A DNA stretch of 64,000 nt from JBDSLU01 sp963844435. GTDB lineage: Bacteria; Acidobacteriota; Vicinamibacteria; Vicinamibacterales; Vicinamibacteraceae. The position numbers were made by a program, and so were the translations under genes. Positions 8,822-19,504 of the stretch are shown here, one piece after another (position 1 is the first letter of the stretch; every line of letters starts with the position of its first letter). The notes beneath the pieces are model-generated. The model did no database searches and was not told the origin of the DNA. It saw nothing but the letters and a program-made list of their open reading frames with translations. The stretch spans positions 1 through 64,000 of the forward strand of contig CAWJOG010000017.1 in assembly GCA_963844435.1 (NCBI GenBank). The letters run 5' to 3'.

Positions 8822-11584
8822 ATGGCGAGCGAGCCGGCGCCCGCCGCCCACGGATGGATCATCGACCGGCGGGATCTCGCGCTCGCCTGCGCTCTGCGGC
8901 GCGGTCGCGCTGGCCGCCTACCTGCGGACGCTCGCGCCCGGGCTCACCGCCGATCTCGACTCGCCGCTGTTCCAGTTCATCGGCCGGGCGCTCGGCGTGG
9001 CGCACAATCCCGGCTACCCGCTCTACACGCTCCTGACCTGGCCGATCGCGCAGGTGCCGATCGGCGAGCTCGCCTGGCGCATCAACGTCTTTTCGGCGGT
9101 GATGGGCGCGGCCGCCACCGGGCTCGTCTTCCTGGCCGCGCGCCGGCTCGCAGGCGCGGCCGATCGTCAGCGTCGCGGCGGCGCTCGGCTTCGCCGCCGG
9201 CGCGACGGTCTGGTCGCAGGCCGTGATTGCCGAGGTCTATACCCTGCACGCCGCGCTCGTCGCCGGCCTGCTCGTCGCGGCGCTCACGTGGAGCCGCTCG
9301 CGGCATCCGGCGCACTTCTACGCCGCGCTCGGCTGCCTCGCCGCCGGGCTCGGCCACCACACCACGATCCTGGCCTTCGCGCCGGGGCTCGCCCTCCAGG
9401 CGCTGATCGTCGATCGGCACTTCGCGTTGCGCGCCCGGACCCTCGTGACGTCCGCGGCGATCCTGGCGCTTGGCCTCCTGCCGTACGCGCTGATTCTCGT
9501 GCAGTCGCGCGATCCGGAGGCCTACGTCGAGTCGCGGGCGACGACGCTCGACGAGCTGGCGCGGGTCGTCCTCGGGCGGCAGTTCCAGGATCGGCTCTTC
9601 AGCGACGACTGGCGCGCGCTCGCGTCCGCTCAGGCGCCGCTGCTGTGGGAGCGGGTCTTCGCCGGCGACCTGACCTGGGCCGGGATCGCCTTCGCGGCGA
9701 TCGGCGCGGTCTGGCTGCTGCTGCGGCGGCCGGGCGACGCGCTGCTCATGGCCAGCGGTGGCGCGGCGGTGACCGCGTTCGCGGTCGGCTACGCCGTGCC
9801 GGACGTGCCGGTGTTCGTGATTCCGGCGCTCCTCTGCCTGTGGCTGTTCGCCGCGGCCGGTTGCGAGCAGGTGTTACGCCTCGTCGCGAGGCTGCTGCCG
9901 GAGCCGGCGGGCGGCGCGGCGCGCGCGACGATCGAGCTCGCGGCGCTGGCGCTCCCGGTCTGGCTCGGGTGGCAGCATGCGGCGCGCGTCGATCGCAGCG
10001 GCGATCGGCAGGACGCGCTGCAGGTGGAGCGGCTGTTCGAGGTGTTGCCGGCGCGATCGGCGATCGTGTCCGGCGACTTCATCGCCGACCGCATGCTGCA
10101 GTACGAGCGGCGCGGCCGCGGTCTGCCCCGCGCGCAGGAGATCCAGATCGGGCCGCGTGACGCGGCAGCCCTGCGGGCGCTCCTCGCCTCGGAGGTGCAG
10201 GTCGTCGCCTTCGGACCGGCGGTCGATCGCCTCCGCTTCGAGGGTCTGGACTTCTCCGCGACGCCGGTGGCGCTCCTCGACGGCCCCGTCGCCGATCTCG
10301 TCGCCCGGCTGCCGCGCGGCGCCGTGGTGGCGCTGGCAGTACCAGCCGAGTCCGTGACCCGCTTCGCGGCCAACTTCGAAGCGGCACAGCGCCGGCTGGG
10401 CGCGGGCATGCCGTCGGACGGCCGCGATTTCGTGCTCGTCGGCGTGGTCGGGGACTCGACGCCGGCACGTCTCGCATACGGCAACGACGCCGGCGAGGCC
10501 CGCCTCACGCTGCCGGCCGGCGACGGCGTGTGGGGGCGTGGACGCAGCGAGCTCGAGCTGGTGGGGAAGGCCGGCACGGCGGCGATTCGCCTGGGCGGCC
10601 GCGATCTGGTGCGCACCGCCGCCGGCGTCGCGCTCGCGGTGTGGGCCCCGGACGGCCAGCTGCTGCGCGCGACCGCGCTCCAGGCCGTCGACGGCTATCT
10701 CGTCCCGGTGCCGGCGGGCCCGTTCTCGGCCTATCCGCTGATCGGCACCTCGGACGGTCAGGCGCTCGCCCCGAACGCGTGGGTCGACGTCACGCCGTCG
10801 ACGGGGAGCGGCAGCGTGATCGTGCGCATCCCGGCCGGGGGTCGGCTCGAGCTCTATGCGAGCGACGACGCCAGGCTCTTGCCGAAGATGCTGGAGCACG
10901 TGGGTCGTGGCCCGGTCGAGGTGAAGGCGTTCGAGACGCCGGCCGGCGTGGAGCCGGATGCGGCCGGCCCCCCGCGGCCCCCCGCTGCGTCCGTCGCCCT
11001 GCCCGACCGCGTCTGCTACACGTCGTACCTCGCGACCGCCGCGTCCGAGGGCGCGCCCGTCTCGGTGTTCCTGACCTTCGGCGGCATTCCGCGGCGGGCC
11101 GCCGCGCGCATCGTGTCGTCCGGGGCGGACGGAGGATCGCTGCGGGGCGTGGATACCGCCGGGCTCCTCCACGGCCCGGATCGCCGATCCGCCGTGATCC
11201 GCATGACGCGCGACGATCAGGAGCGGCTCGTCGGCGCGGGCTGGTCGGCGGTCGAGACGGATGACGCCGGCCCGTATCGCTGGACGACCGACCGCGAGGC
11301 GCGGCTGGTGCTGCCGCCGTCGGGGCCGGCCTGGCGCACGCTGACGGTCGATGCCTTCCGGCCGGAGGGCAGCGGCGCAGCGTCGCTCGGCATCCGCGTC
11401 AACGGCGAGGTGCTGCCACCGCAGCCGGTCCAGGGCGGCTGGCAGCGCTACACCTGGACGCTGCCGCCGCCCGTCACCGAGGCATTGGGCCGTAGCGTCC
11501 GCCGAGCTCAGCCTGATCGTCGACGGACCGGCGTCGCCCCGAGGGCTGGCCGTCAGCGCCATCCGGTTCGGTGATGCACCCTGA
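8822..11584 (+). CDS. DUF2723 / GT-C-like membrane glycosyltransferase (frame-broken)
   Basis: A large membrane protein, about 920 residues when frames are joined. The N-terminal half has many hydrophobic helices and the DUF2723 signatures: LTADLDSPLFQFIGRALGVAHNPGYPLY, AVIAEVYTLHAALVAGLLVAALTW and LGHHTTILAFAPGLAL. The family is related to protein O-mannosyl and other GT-C transferases that use lipid-linked sugars. The C-terminal half (from about residue 480) is a soluble, beta-rich region not recognised. Family-like sequence moves frame at about 8895, 9160 and 11487; the long middle frame covers 9223-11490. The indels look like sequencing errors because the protein sequence on either side continues without loss. 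It is followed by proC 50 bp downstream. Confidence 0.72.
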
Positions 11585-11635
11585 TGCGAGATCGCCGGAG
11601 CCGCGCCGCGAGGATGACATAGCATGGAAAAAACG

Positions 11636-12544
11636 ATGCCAGTCGGGCCTGCGACAGTACCGAACGCCCCGACCCGCCCGGATCTGGCCCCGCTGCTCGC
11701 CGACGGCGACACCCTCGGCGTCGTCGGCATGGGCGTGATGGGGTGCACGATCCTCAAAGGCCTGCTCGCGGCCGGCGCGCTCGCGCCGGAGCGCGTGTGG
11801 GGCACCTCGCGATCGGCCGACACCTGCCGCGAGGTGGCCGCCGACCTCGGCGTCGCGGTCGAGCCCGACGTCCAGCATCGGCTCGCCTCGGCGGGCGTCG
11901 TGGTGCTGTGCGTCAAGCCGGCGCAGGCGCCGGTCGCCCTCGCCGCGCTCGCCGGCGCCGGGCTGCGTCCCGACGCGCTGGTCGTCTCGATCGCCGCCGG
12001 CGTCGACTCGACGCAGATCTCGACCATGCTCGGCACCGGCAACCCGATCGTCCGCGCCATGCCCAATACGCCGTGCGTCGTCGGCGAGGGCATGACGGCG
12101 ATCTGCCGCGGCCCGCGCGCCACGCCGACGCACCTGGCGCAGGCCCGGCGGATCTTCGAGTGCGTCGGGCGCGCCGTCGAGACCGAGGAGAAGCACTTCA
12201 ACGCCATCACCGCGCTCTCGGGCAGCGGTCCGGCGTATCACTACCTGATCATGGAAGCGATGGCCGACGCCGGCGTCCGCGTCGGCCTGCCGCGCGACCT
12301 CGCGCTGGCGCTGGTCGCGCAGACCACGCTCGGCGCGGCGCGGATGGTGCAGACGTCGGGCCGGCATCCGGCGGCGCTGCGCGACGACGTCACGACGCCG
12401 GCCGGCTGCACCATCGGCGGCCTGCTGATGCTCGAGGACGGCAAGATCCGATCGGTGCTCGCGCGCGCGATCGAAGAGGCGACCCGGATCGCCAGCAAGC
12501 TCGGTCCGGCCGGCCCCACGAAGCCGGCTGGGGACCCCCACTGA
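11636..12544 (+). CDS. proC: Pyrroline-5-carboxylate reductase
   Basis: Last step of proline synthesis: NAD(P)H-dependent reduction of 1-pyrroline-5-carboxylate in the cytoplasm. Family signatures are all present: the nucleotide fold GVVGMGVMGCTILKGLLAAG, the pocket VRAMPNTPCVVGEGM, the ALSGSGPAYHY substrate motif and the C-terminal DDVTTPAGCTIGGLL signature. Intact frame, about 302 residues, normal length. An ATG at 11624 is also in frame, but it overlaps a TAGCAT -10-like box (11620-11625), so the second Met at 11636, 10 nt after the box, is the better start. No other proline gene is nearby. Confidence 0.93.
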   Translation: MPVGPATVPNAPTRPDLAPLLADGDTLGVVGMGVMGCTILKGLLAAGALAPERVWGTSRSADTCREVAADLGVAVEPDVQHRLASAGVVVLCVKPAQAPVALAALAGAGLRPDALVVSIAAGVDSTQISTMLGTGNPIVRAMPNTPCVVGEGMTAICRGPRATPTHLAQARRIFECVGRAVETEEKHFNAITALSGSGPAYHYLIMEAMADAGVRVGLPRDLALALVAQTTLGAARMVQTSGRHPAALRDDVTTPAGCTIGGLLMLEDGKIRSVLARAIEEATRIASKLGPAGPTKPAGDPH

Positions 12545-12551
12545 GGAAACG

Positions 12552-15500
12552 ATGCGCCAACGCCCCTTGTTCACGGTTCTCTGTGTCGCCGGCACCATTG
12601 CCTCCGGCGTCTTCCTGAGCGGCCAGGTCGGTCCGGCTCCGGCGCGGCCGTCGCTGGTCACGCTGGACAAGGCCGACGCCGCCAAGCTGGCCGCCGCCGG
12701 CCGGGCCGCGGTCCAGGTCGAGATGCCGGCGGGCGTCGAGCTCAAGCTGTGGGCGCCCGACGGACTGATCGCCGATCCGGTGGCGCTCGAGGTCACCCCC
12801 GACGGCACCGTCTACGTCGCCGGCACGCAGCGCAACAACCTGCCGCTCGACATCCGCGGCCACCAGGACTGGATGACGACCGCGCACACGATGAAGACGG
12901 TGGCGGACCTGCGCCGCTTCTACACCGACGTGATGTCGCCGGCCAACAGCGCGAAGAACGGCTGGATCCCCGACGCCAACGGCGACGGCAGCAAGGACAT
13001 CCGCGACCTCGCCGAGTTCAAGGAGCGCGTCTACCGCGTCCTCGACACCGACGGCGACGGCATCGCCGACAAGTCGCAGATCGTCTACGAGGGCTTCAAC
13101 GACGATCCGACGTGGGACACGATCGGCGGCGTGCTGTCCGACGGCAAGGACCTGGTCGTGGTCGTGCCGCCCGGCGTCTACCGCCTGCGCGATGCCAAGG
13201 GCGACGGCCGCTTCAACCAGCGCAACACCATCGCCGAGGGCATGAACATCCACCCGGCTTTCGGCGGGCACGGCGTCTCCGGCGTGCTGATGGGCCCGGA
13301 CGGGCGCCTCTACTGGGAGGTCGGCGACATCGGCCTCCATGTCACCGACCGCAACGGCAAGATCTGGTCGTATCCGAACCAGGGCGCGGTCATGCGCTCC
13401 GATCCGGACGGCTCCAACTTCGAGGTGTTCGCGACGGGGATCCGCAACCTGCAGGAGTTCTCGTTCGACGAGCACGGCAACCTGATCAGCGTCGACAACG
13501 ACGGCGACTATCCGAGCGAGCAGGAGCGCGTCGTCTACCTGCCGTGGGGATCGGAGACCGGCTGGCGCTCGACGTGGCAGTACGGCAAGTACACCGACCC
13601 GAAGAACAACCGCTACAACGTGTGGATCGACGAGCAGGTCTTCAAGCCGCGCTTCGAGGGCCGCACCGCACGGGTGCTGGCGCCGATCGCCAACTGGCAC
13701 GCCGGGCCGTCGGGCATGGCCTACAACCCAGGCACGGCGCTGTCCGAGGCCTGGAAGAACCACTTCTTCGTCACCAGCTTCGTCGGCTCGGCGTCAACGG
13801 CGCGCGTCTATGCGTTCACGCTCGAGGAGAAGGGCGCCGGCTTCGCGATGGGGCCGGAGCAGACGCTGCTCAAGGGCATCCTCGCCGTCGGCCTGCGCAT
13901 CGGACCGGACGGGGCGCTGTACGTCACCGACTGGATCACGGGCTGGGATTCGAAGAACAAGGGCCGCATCTGGAAGCTCGACACGCCCGAGACGGCCAAC
14001 AGCGCGATCCGCAAGGACGTCCTCACGCTGCTCGGCGACGATTTCGCAAAGGGCGCCACGCCGGAGATCGCGCAGCTCCTGTCGCACGCGGACATGCGCG
14101 TCCGGCAGAAGGCGCAGTTCGACCTGGTGCGCCGGGGTGAGGGCACCGCGCTGCTCGCCGCCGCCCGCAACAAGACCGGCGGCCTGGCCCGGCTGCACGG
14201 GCTGTGGGGCCTGGCGCAGCTGGCCCGCAAGGACGCCTCGAAGGGCGCCGTGTTCGCGGAGTTCCTGACCGACCAGGACGGCGAGATCCGGGCCCAGGCG
14301 GCGCGGATGATCGGCGACGTGAAGATCGCGGCGCTGGCGCCGAAGGTGCTGCCGCTGCTGATGGACACCGCCCCGCGCGCCCGCTACTTCGCCGCGGAGG
14401 CGATCGCGCGCACCGTCCACAAGCCGGGCGGCCCCGCCATCGTCGACATGCTGGCCGACAACGACGGCCACGACACCTACATCGAGCACGTGGGCGCCAT
14501 CGCGCTCGCGGCGATCGGCGATGCCAAGGCGCTCGAGGCGCTGTCCACGCACGCGAAGCCGGCGGTGCGCTCGGCTGCCGTCGTCGCCCTCGGCCGCATG
14601 AAGCACGCCGGCGTGGCGCGGTTCCTCAAGGACGCCGACGCGGCGATCGCGACCGACGCGGCGCGCGCGATCAACGACGACGGCTCGATCGCCGGCGCGG
14701 TGCCGGCGCTGGCGGCCACGCTGACCGACACGACGCTCACCAGCGAGCCGTACCTGCGGCGCGCCCTCAACGCCAACCTGCGCGTCGGGTCGCGCGAGGC
14801 CGTCGATCGCGTCGCCGCGTTCGCCGCCGACGTCAAGCGGCCGGAGCCGCTGCGCGTCGAGGCGGTGTCGATCCTCGGCGTGTGGGCCGCGCCGTCGCCG
14901 CTCGATCGCGTCGACGGCTTCTACCTGACGCCGTACGCGGTGCAGCCGGCGTCGACGACGCCGCGCGACAGCGCCGCGGCACGGGCCGCCGTCGAGCGGA
15001 TGCTGGCGTCGGTCCCGGCCGATGCGACCGAGAAGGTGAAGGTCGCGCTCGCCGAGGCGGCAGGCCGCAGCGGCGCCGCCGGCGCCGCGCCGGCCCTGCT
15101 GGCGCATGCTCAAGAACGACGCCTCGCAGCAGGTCCGGCTGACCGCGCTCGAGGCGCTGCGCCTGACCAAGGCCGGCAACCCCGACGAGCTGATGCAGAT
15201 CGCGTTCGCCGACAAGTCCCCGGCGGTGCGGCGCGCGGCCATCGCCATCCTGCCGACGCTGCCGCTGTCGGCCGCGGCCAAGACGCAGCAGCTCGCGACC
15301 CTCTACGCGAACGGGTCCACGGCGGAGAAGCAGGGTGTCATCGAGGTGCTCGGCAACCTGAAGTCGCCCGAGTCGCGCCAGGTGCTGCAGGGCTATGTCG
15401 ACCAGCTCAACGCTGGCACGCTGGCGCCCGAACTCCAGGTCGATCTGCTCGAGGCCGTCCAGGCCGATGGCTCAGAGGGGCTGGCCAAGGGCCTCGAGAC

Positions 15501-15981
15501 GTATCGCACCGCCAAGAAGGCGGACACGCTGGTGCAGGCCTTTGCCGAGGCGCTCACCAAGGGCGGCGACCTCCGCAGCGGCCAGCGCGTGGTCACCGAC
15601 AATCCGGCGGCGGAGTGCACGCGGTGCCACACCATCCGTGGCCGCGGCAGCGACGTCGGCCCGGATCTGTCGCGGATCGGATCGACGCTGACCCGGCCGC
15701 AGCTGGTCGAATCGCTGCTGGCCCCGAATGCGCGCATCGCGCCGGGCTTCGGCGTCGTGTCGCTCACCCTGAAGAACGGCGACAAGGCCGATGGCACGCT
15801 GCGCAGCGAGACCGACACCGAGGTGGTGCTGCTCACCGGCACGCCGCCGGTCGAGCGCAAGATCGCCAAGACCGACATCGCCTCGCGCACGGATCCGGTC
15901 TCCGCGATGCCGCCGCTCGGCCTGATCCTCAAGCCGCGCGAGGTCCGCGATCTGGTCGAGTTCCTCGCCGGCATGCGATAG
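12552..15981 (+). CDS. PVC-type membrane-bound dehydrogenase: propeller, HEAT repeats, cytochrome c domain
   Basis: Exported protein of about 1140 residues. Residues 1-28 are a signal peptide ending near SGQV. Residues about 50-470 form a glucose-dehydrogenase-like propeller (GVSGVLMGPDGRLYWEVGDIG, ATGIRNLQEFSFDEHGNLISVDND, GLRIGPDGALYVTDW), interrupted by calcium-binding loops DANGDGSKD and DTDGDGIAD. HEAT-like repeats follow at about 490-1000. A C-terminal c-type haem domain has CTRCH (15616-15630) and GPDLSRIG. It probably oxidises a carbohydrate in the periplasm and passes electrons to cytochrome c. One frame change at about 15105 (between ALLAHA and MLKNDASQ) splits the HEAT region; homology continues without loss, so an indel error is likely. 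It shares direction and close spacing with proC (7 bp) and the DUF1080 gene (9 bp). Confidence 0.82.
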
Positions 15982-15990
15982 GCTCCAGCC

Positions 15991-16626
15991 ATGCGATACC
16001 TCTCCACTCTCGCCGCTGCCGCCCTCGTCACGATCGCCGGCGCCACGGTGCCCGCGCAGGACGCCGGCTGGGTCTCCCTGTTCGACGGCAAGTCGCTCGA
16101 CGGCTGGAAGGTCGGCGAGAACGCCGCGTCCTTCTCGGTCGCCGACGGCGCCATCGTGATCAACGGGCCGCGCGCGCACCTCTACTACGTCGGCCCGGTC
16201 GGCAACCACGACTTCAAGAACTTCGAGTTCAAGGCCGACGTCATGACGACGTCAGGCTCGAACTCGGGCATCTACTTCCACACCGCCTACCAGGAAGGCG
16301 GATGGCCGTCGAAGGGCTACGAAGTCCAGGTCAACAACTCGCACACCGACCCGAAGCGGACCGCCGGCCTGTATGCCATCAAGGACAACATGGAGGCCCC
16401 GGCCAAGGACGACGAGTGGTTCACGATGCAGATCGTCGTCCAGGGCAAGCACGTGACGACGTCGGTGAACGGCAAGACGATCGTGGACTACACCGAGCCC
16501 GACGGCGTCGAGCGGCCGGCCGACATGAAGGCGCGCCTCATCTCGAGCGGCACGTTCGCGCTGCAGGGCCACGACCCGAAGAGCAAGGTGCTCGTGAAGA
16601 ACATCATGGTCAAGGTCCTGCCCTGA
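15991..16626 (+). CDS. 3-keto-disaccharide hydrolase (DUF1080) family protein
   Basis: A 211-residue secreted protein with a signal peptide (residues 1-23, ending VPAQ) and one DUF1080 concanavalin-like fold. Typical motifs: GWVSLFDGKSLDGWK, NFEFKADVMTTSGSNSGIYFHTAY, YEVQVNNSH and the C-terminal LISSGTFALQGHDPKSKVLVKNI. PF06439 members act on 3-keto-glycosides, releasing the oxidised sugar. It follows the propeller/cytochrome dehydrogenase by 9 bp, so oxidation and hydrolysis may be coupled in one transcript. Intact frame. Confidence 0.9.
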   Translation: MRYLSTLAAAALVTIAGATVPAQDAGWVSLFDGKSLDGWKVGENAASFSVADGAIVINGPRAHLYYVGPVGNHDFKNFEFKADVMTTSGSNSGIYFHTAYQEGGWPSKGYEVQVNNSHTDPKRTAGLYAIKDNMEAPAKDDEWFTMQIVVQGKHVTTSVNGKTIVDYTEPDGVERPADMKARLISSGTFALQGHDPKSKVLVKNIMVKVLP

Positions 16627-16635
16627 CCTGACCTG

Positions 16636-16676
16636 ACCACTCCGGAGTCGTCCGCACCACGACTCCGGAGTCATGT
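16636..16676. terminator. Double palindrome between convergent genes
   Basis: Two copies of the ACTCCGGAGT palindrome about 24 bp apart (centres near 16642 and 16666): CCACTCCGGAGTCGT at 16637-16651 and CACGACTCCGGAGTCATG at 16658-16675. They fill the 59-bp gap between the convergent DUF1080 and amidohydrolase genes, so a bidirectional terminator is plausible, although no T-tract follows. The same core recurs at 21251, 31366, 31409 and, degenerate, at 18621 and 53801. Confidence 0.5.
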
Positions 16677-16685
16677 CTGCCGCGG

Positions 16686-17871
16686 CTACTTCGGCAGACC
16701 CTTCACCACCCGCAGCGCGTTGTCGCGATAGACCTTCTTCAGCACCGCGTCCGGGAGGCCGACGCCGTACAGCTTCCAGAACGCGTGGTAGTCGCGGTAG
16801 TAGTCGAAGTACTCGTCCTTCGTCTCGAACACGCGCCAGTAGTACGGATACTCGGCCGGCTGGAACGAGTCCTTGCCGAACAGGATGCGGTCCTGGTACT
16901 TGACGAAGAAGTCGTGCGCGGCGCGCGGCTGGCGGCCGATGTCGTAGAGGATGGCGCCGACCTCGGTGACGACGTTGGGGTAGGCGTCGAGCATCGCCGA
17001 GGCTTTGGCGAGGTCGTTGGCGTGCCAGCCGAAATGGGCGGCGATGAAGCGGGTCTTCGGGTTGCGCGCGAACAGGCGGTTGCGCTGCGCCACGAGCTCC
17101 TCGAAGGTGACGCCGCGCGTCTCGGTGGCGGCGCGGCCCGGGAACAGCGCCAGCTCCAGCCAGCGCTCGTTGTGGAAGTCGTGCGGCGCGAAGAAGGCCT
17201 GCGGCTCGGCGGTGTGGATGAACACCGGGATGTCGAGGCGCGCCGCCGCCTGCCAGATCGGATCGAGCTCGGGGTCGTCGACCTTCAGGCGCGAGCCGTC
17301 CGCCTTCTGGATGTTCAGGCCGAACCCCTTGGAGATCTCGCCGACGCCGACCGCGCCGGCGGCGACGTCGGCCTCGAGCTGCTTCACGGCCCGCTCGGCC
17401 CAGCCCGGTCCGACCTGATTCAGGTCGATGCCGCAGAAGACGCGGAAGCGATCCTTGTGCGGGCTGGCGGCGATGGCGTCGAGCGTCGCCTTGAGGCGCG
17501 CGCCCGTCTGGTTGTCCGCGCTGACCAGCACGCTTGATGTTGAGCGCGTCCATGGCCGTGACGACGCGGGTGATGCCCTCGGCCGTGGCCAGGTTGCCCG
17601 GGTGGCCATGGATGTCGATCACCGGGTACTTCGCCTTTGGCACCAGGTGCTGCTCGGTGACCAGCGTCGACGCCGGCCGGTAATCGACGATGCTCGGCGG
17701 CGGCTGCGACGGCGCCTGGCAGTTGCCTGGCCGGATTTCGGTCATGCCGGCGGGGCACTCGCCGTTGGCGTCGGTCGGCGTCCCGCCGCGACCGGGGCCC
17801 TGGGCGGCGAGCAGCGCTCCGCCCGCGGCAATCGTAAGGAACAGCGTGACCACCAAGGGATCCTTCGACAT
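16686..17871 (-). CDS. Secreted amidohydrolase-family (COG2159-like) metal-dependent hydrolase
   Basis: TIM-barrel hydrolase of the amidohydrolase_2 type (decarboxylases and lactone or amide hydrolases), here with a signal peptide (LVVTLFLTIAAGGALLAAQ). Metal-site motifs: VIDIHGHPG (residues about 77-85), IPVFIHTAEP, FIAAHFGWHANDL, and the late Asp in ILFGKDSFQP. The mature N-terminus carries two Cys (GECPAGMTEIRPGNCQ). A frame change near 17530 joins AMDALNIK to VLVSADNQTG; the rest is intact to the stop at 16686. The start at 17871 (MSKDP) is chosen because GATAAT lies 10 nt upstream and overlaps the alternative ATG at 17883. The substrate is unknown. It diverges from the GDSL gene with almost no gap. 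Confidence 0.78.
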
Positions 17872-17872
17872 C

Positions 17873-18620
17873 GTGCCTGCCATTATCTGCGGTTCCGTTC
17901 TCACCCCGTCCACCCGCCGGGCCGCCGGCCTTCCCGCCGGGGGGCTTCTGGCCCTCGGCCTGGGCCTCGCGCTCGCCGGTCCCGCCGGCGCGCAGCAACA
18001 ACCGCCGGTCGATCTGGCGGCGCGCTTCGCCCAACGGGTCGAAGCCTACGAGGCGGCGCGACAAGGCCTCGCCGCCGCCCGCCGGGGCCATCCTGCTGGC
18101 CGGCGATTCGCAGTTCGATCGCTGGAAGACCTTCACGGAGGATCTGCCCGGCTACACGGTGATCAACCGCGGCATCGATTCGTTCCGGACCGACGACCTG
18201 ATCCAGTACGTCGATCGCCTGGTGATCCGCTACAAGCCGCGGCTGGTCGTCCTGCACGTCGGCGGCAACGACATCCACCGCGGCAAGACGCCGGAGCAGC
18301 TGCTCGCCGACACCAGGACGCTGATCGCGAAGATCCGGGCCGGCCTGCCGGGCGTGCCGATCGCCTGGTCGAGCATCACGCCGGGGCCGGGCCGGTGGGA
18401 CGAGGCGCCGCAGCGCAAGGCCGCCAACGCGCTGGTCAAGGCGTGGATCGCGACCGAGCAGGGCCTGTCCTTCATCGATCTGTGGGACGCGATGCTGACC
18501 AAGGACGGCCAGCCGCGCGAGGACATCTGGGTGGCCGACCGCGTCCACCCGAACCACGACGGCTACCTGATTCGGGTGCGCCTCACGACGCCGGTGCTGG
18601 GCCCGCCGGACCGGAAATAG
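17873..18620 (+). CDS. Secreted SGNH/GDSL hydrolase
   Basis: Esterase or acetylhydrolase-type enzyme of about 248 residues with a signal peptide (LLALGLGLALAGPAGAQ). SGNH blocks are in order: LAGDSQFDRW (nucleophile Ser), VINRGIDSF (block II Gly), VLHVGGNDIHRG (block III Asn) and DRVHPNHDGY (catalytic Asp/His). Many such proteins remove acetyl groups from carbohydrates, fitting the neighbouring sugar genes. One frame change near 18085 joins the signal-peptide region to the catalytic domain. The GTG at 17873 is the only reasonable start seen, but it abuts the divergent amidohydrolase start, so the true start is uncertain. Confidence 0.78.
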
Positions 18621-18671
18621 ACGACTCGGAGCGGTCCGAGCTGGGGAGGGGCGACCACTGGAGTCGTTCCG
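18621..18671. terminator. Degenerate palindromic element between convergent genes
   Basis: ACGACTCGGAG at 18621 and CTGGAGTCGTTCCGCTA at 18658-18674 are two separated half-copies of the palindrome seen intact at 21251-21270. As at 21273, the right arm runs into the CTA that is the reverse-strand stop codon. The middle (18632-18657) contains an imperfect CGGAGCGGTCCG hairpin. It occupies the whole gap between the convergent GDSL and XRE genes. Confidence 0.4.
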
Positions 18672-19482
18672 CTACGACAGCCGCCGCCAGGTCGCGTCGG
18701 ACGCGGCGTCGGCCGGGAAGAACGTCTCGATCCGCAGCTCCTGCAGCGTGACGTCGCGCGGCGTGCCGAGCGTCATGATGGCGCTGAAGAGCCGCAGCTC
18801 GACGTCGCCGCGCCGGATATGGATCGGCAGGAGCAGATCGCCGGCGAGCGACGGCGCCGTGCGCGCGGCAGGCCCGAAGTAGCCGCGCAGCTCGGCGAGG
18901 AGGGCGGCGGCCCGGCGGTCATCAGGAGTCGACAGCTCACGCTCGGCGCGCGCGAGCAGGTGGCTGCCGACCTCGTCCCAGTTCACGATGAACCGCCGCG
19001 CGCCGAGCGGATGGAACGCCAGCCGCAGGTGGTTCGCGTGCGGTCCCACGAGCGACGGATCGGCCACGCAGATCGACCAGCCGGTCCGCTGCCGCATTGC
19101 CCATCACGCAGGTCGAGTAGCGATCGAGGACGATCGCGCGCGTACGGCGCGTGCCGATCGAGGATGAAGCGCAGCATGCCGCGAATCGCGCGCCATCTCC
19201 TCGGCGTCGAGCGGCGTCTCGCGGTAGGCGTCGGCGTATCCGCCGGCCTCGAGCAGCTGGTTGCGCTCGCGCAGCGGCACGTCGAGCGTCTCGGCTAGAA
19301 CGAGCAGTGCCTGGCGGCTCGGCTGCGATCGCCCGGTCTCGATGAAGCTCACATGACGCGCCGAGAACCCGGCGCGCAGCGCCAGATCGAGCTGGCTCAT
19401 CCCGCGTGTCGCCCGCCAGGTGCGCAGCAGGTGGCCCACCGCGCTCGGCGGTCGCGCGGTCCGCTGGCGTCGACGTCTCCAT
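18672..19482 (-). CDS. XRE-family regulator with MmyB-like ligand-binding domain (frame-broken)
   Basis: A regulator of about 265 residues. The N-terminal helix-turn-helix is clear (GHLLRTWRATRGMSQLDLALRAGFSARHVSFIETGRSQPS). The middle and C-terminal parts match the PAS-like MmyB ligand-binding domain: LRFILDRHAPYA, AIVLDRYSTCVMGNAAADRL, LRLAFHPLGARRFIVNWDEVGSHLL and DVTLQELRIETFFPAD. The frame changes at about 19440, 19190, 19150 and 19095, with homology continuing on both sides each time. The start at 19482 (METSTPAD) sits exactly 7 nt after a TAGCAT box. Targets are unknown; the adjacent alpha/beta hydrolase gene is on the same strand upstream. Confidence 0.75.
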
Positions 19483-19489
19483 GGACCCC

Positions 19490-19495
19490 ATGCTA
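19490..19495 (-). promoter_or_regulatory. Leaderless-type -10 box for the XRE gene
   Basis: TAGCAT on the minus strand, followed by exactly seven bases (19489-19483) and then the ATG at 19482. A transcript starting about 7 nt past the box would begin at the start codon. No convincing -35 is seen. Same layout as at 21988, 40830 and 59611. Confidence 0.45.
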
Positions 19496-19504
19496 TCGCC
19501 GGCC

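Noticed and set aside
9874..12210. Very long open frame antisense to the DUF2723 and proC genes
   Set aside because: Arg/Ala/Pro/His-rich with no domain; it mirrors well-supported genes on the other strand and is a high-GC artefact.
13794..15281. 495-codon antisense frame over the propeller/HEAT gene
   Set aside because: Arg-rich shadow with no family signature; opposite strand of a gene with cytochrome c and propeller motifs.
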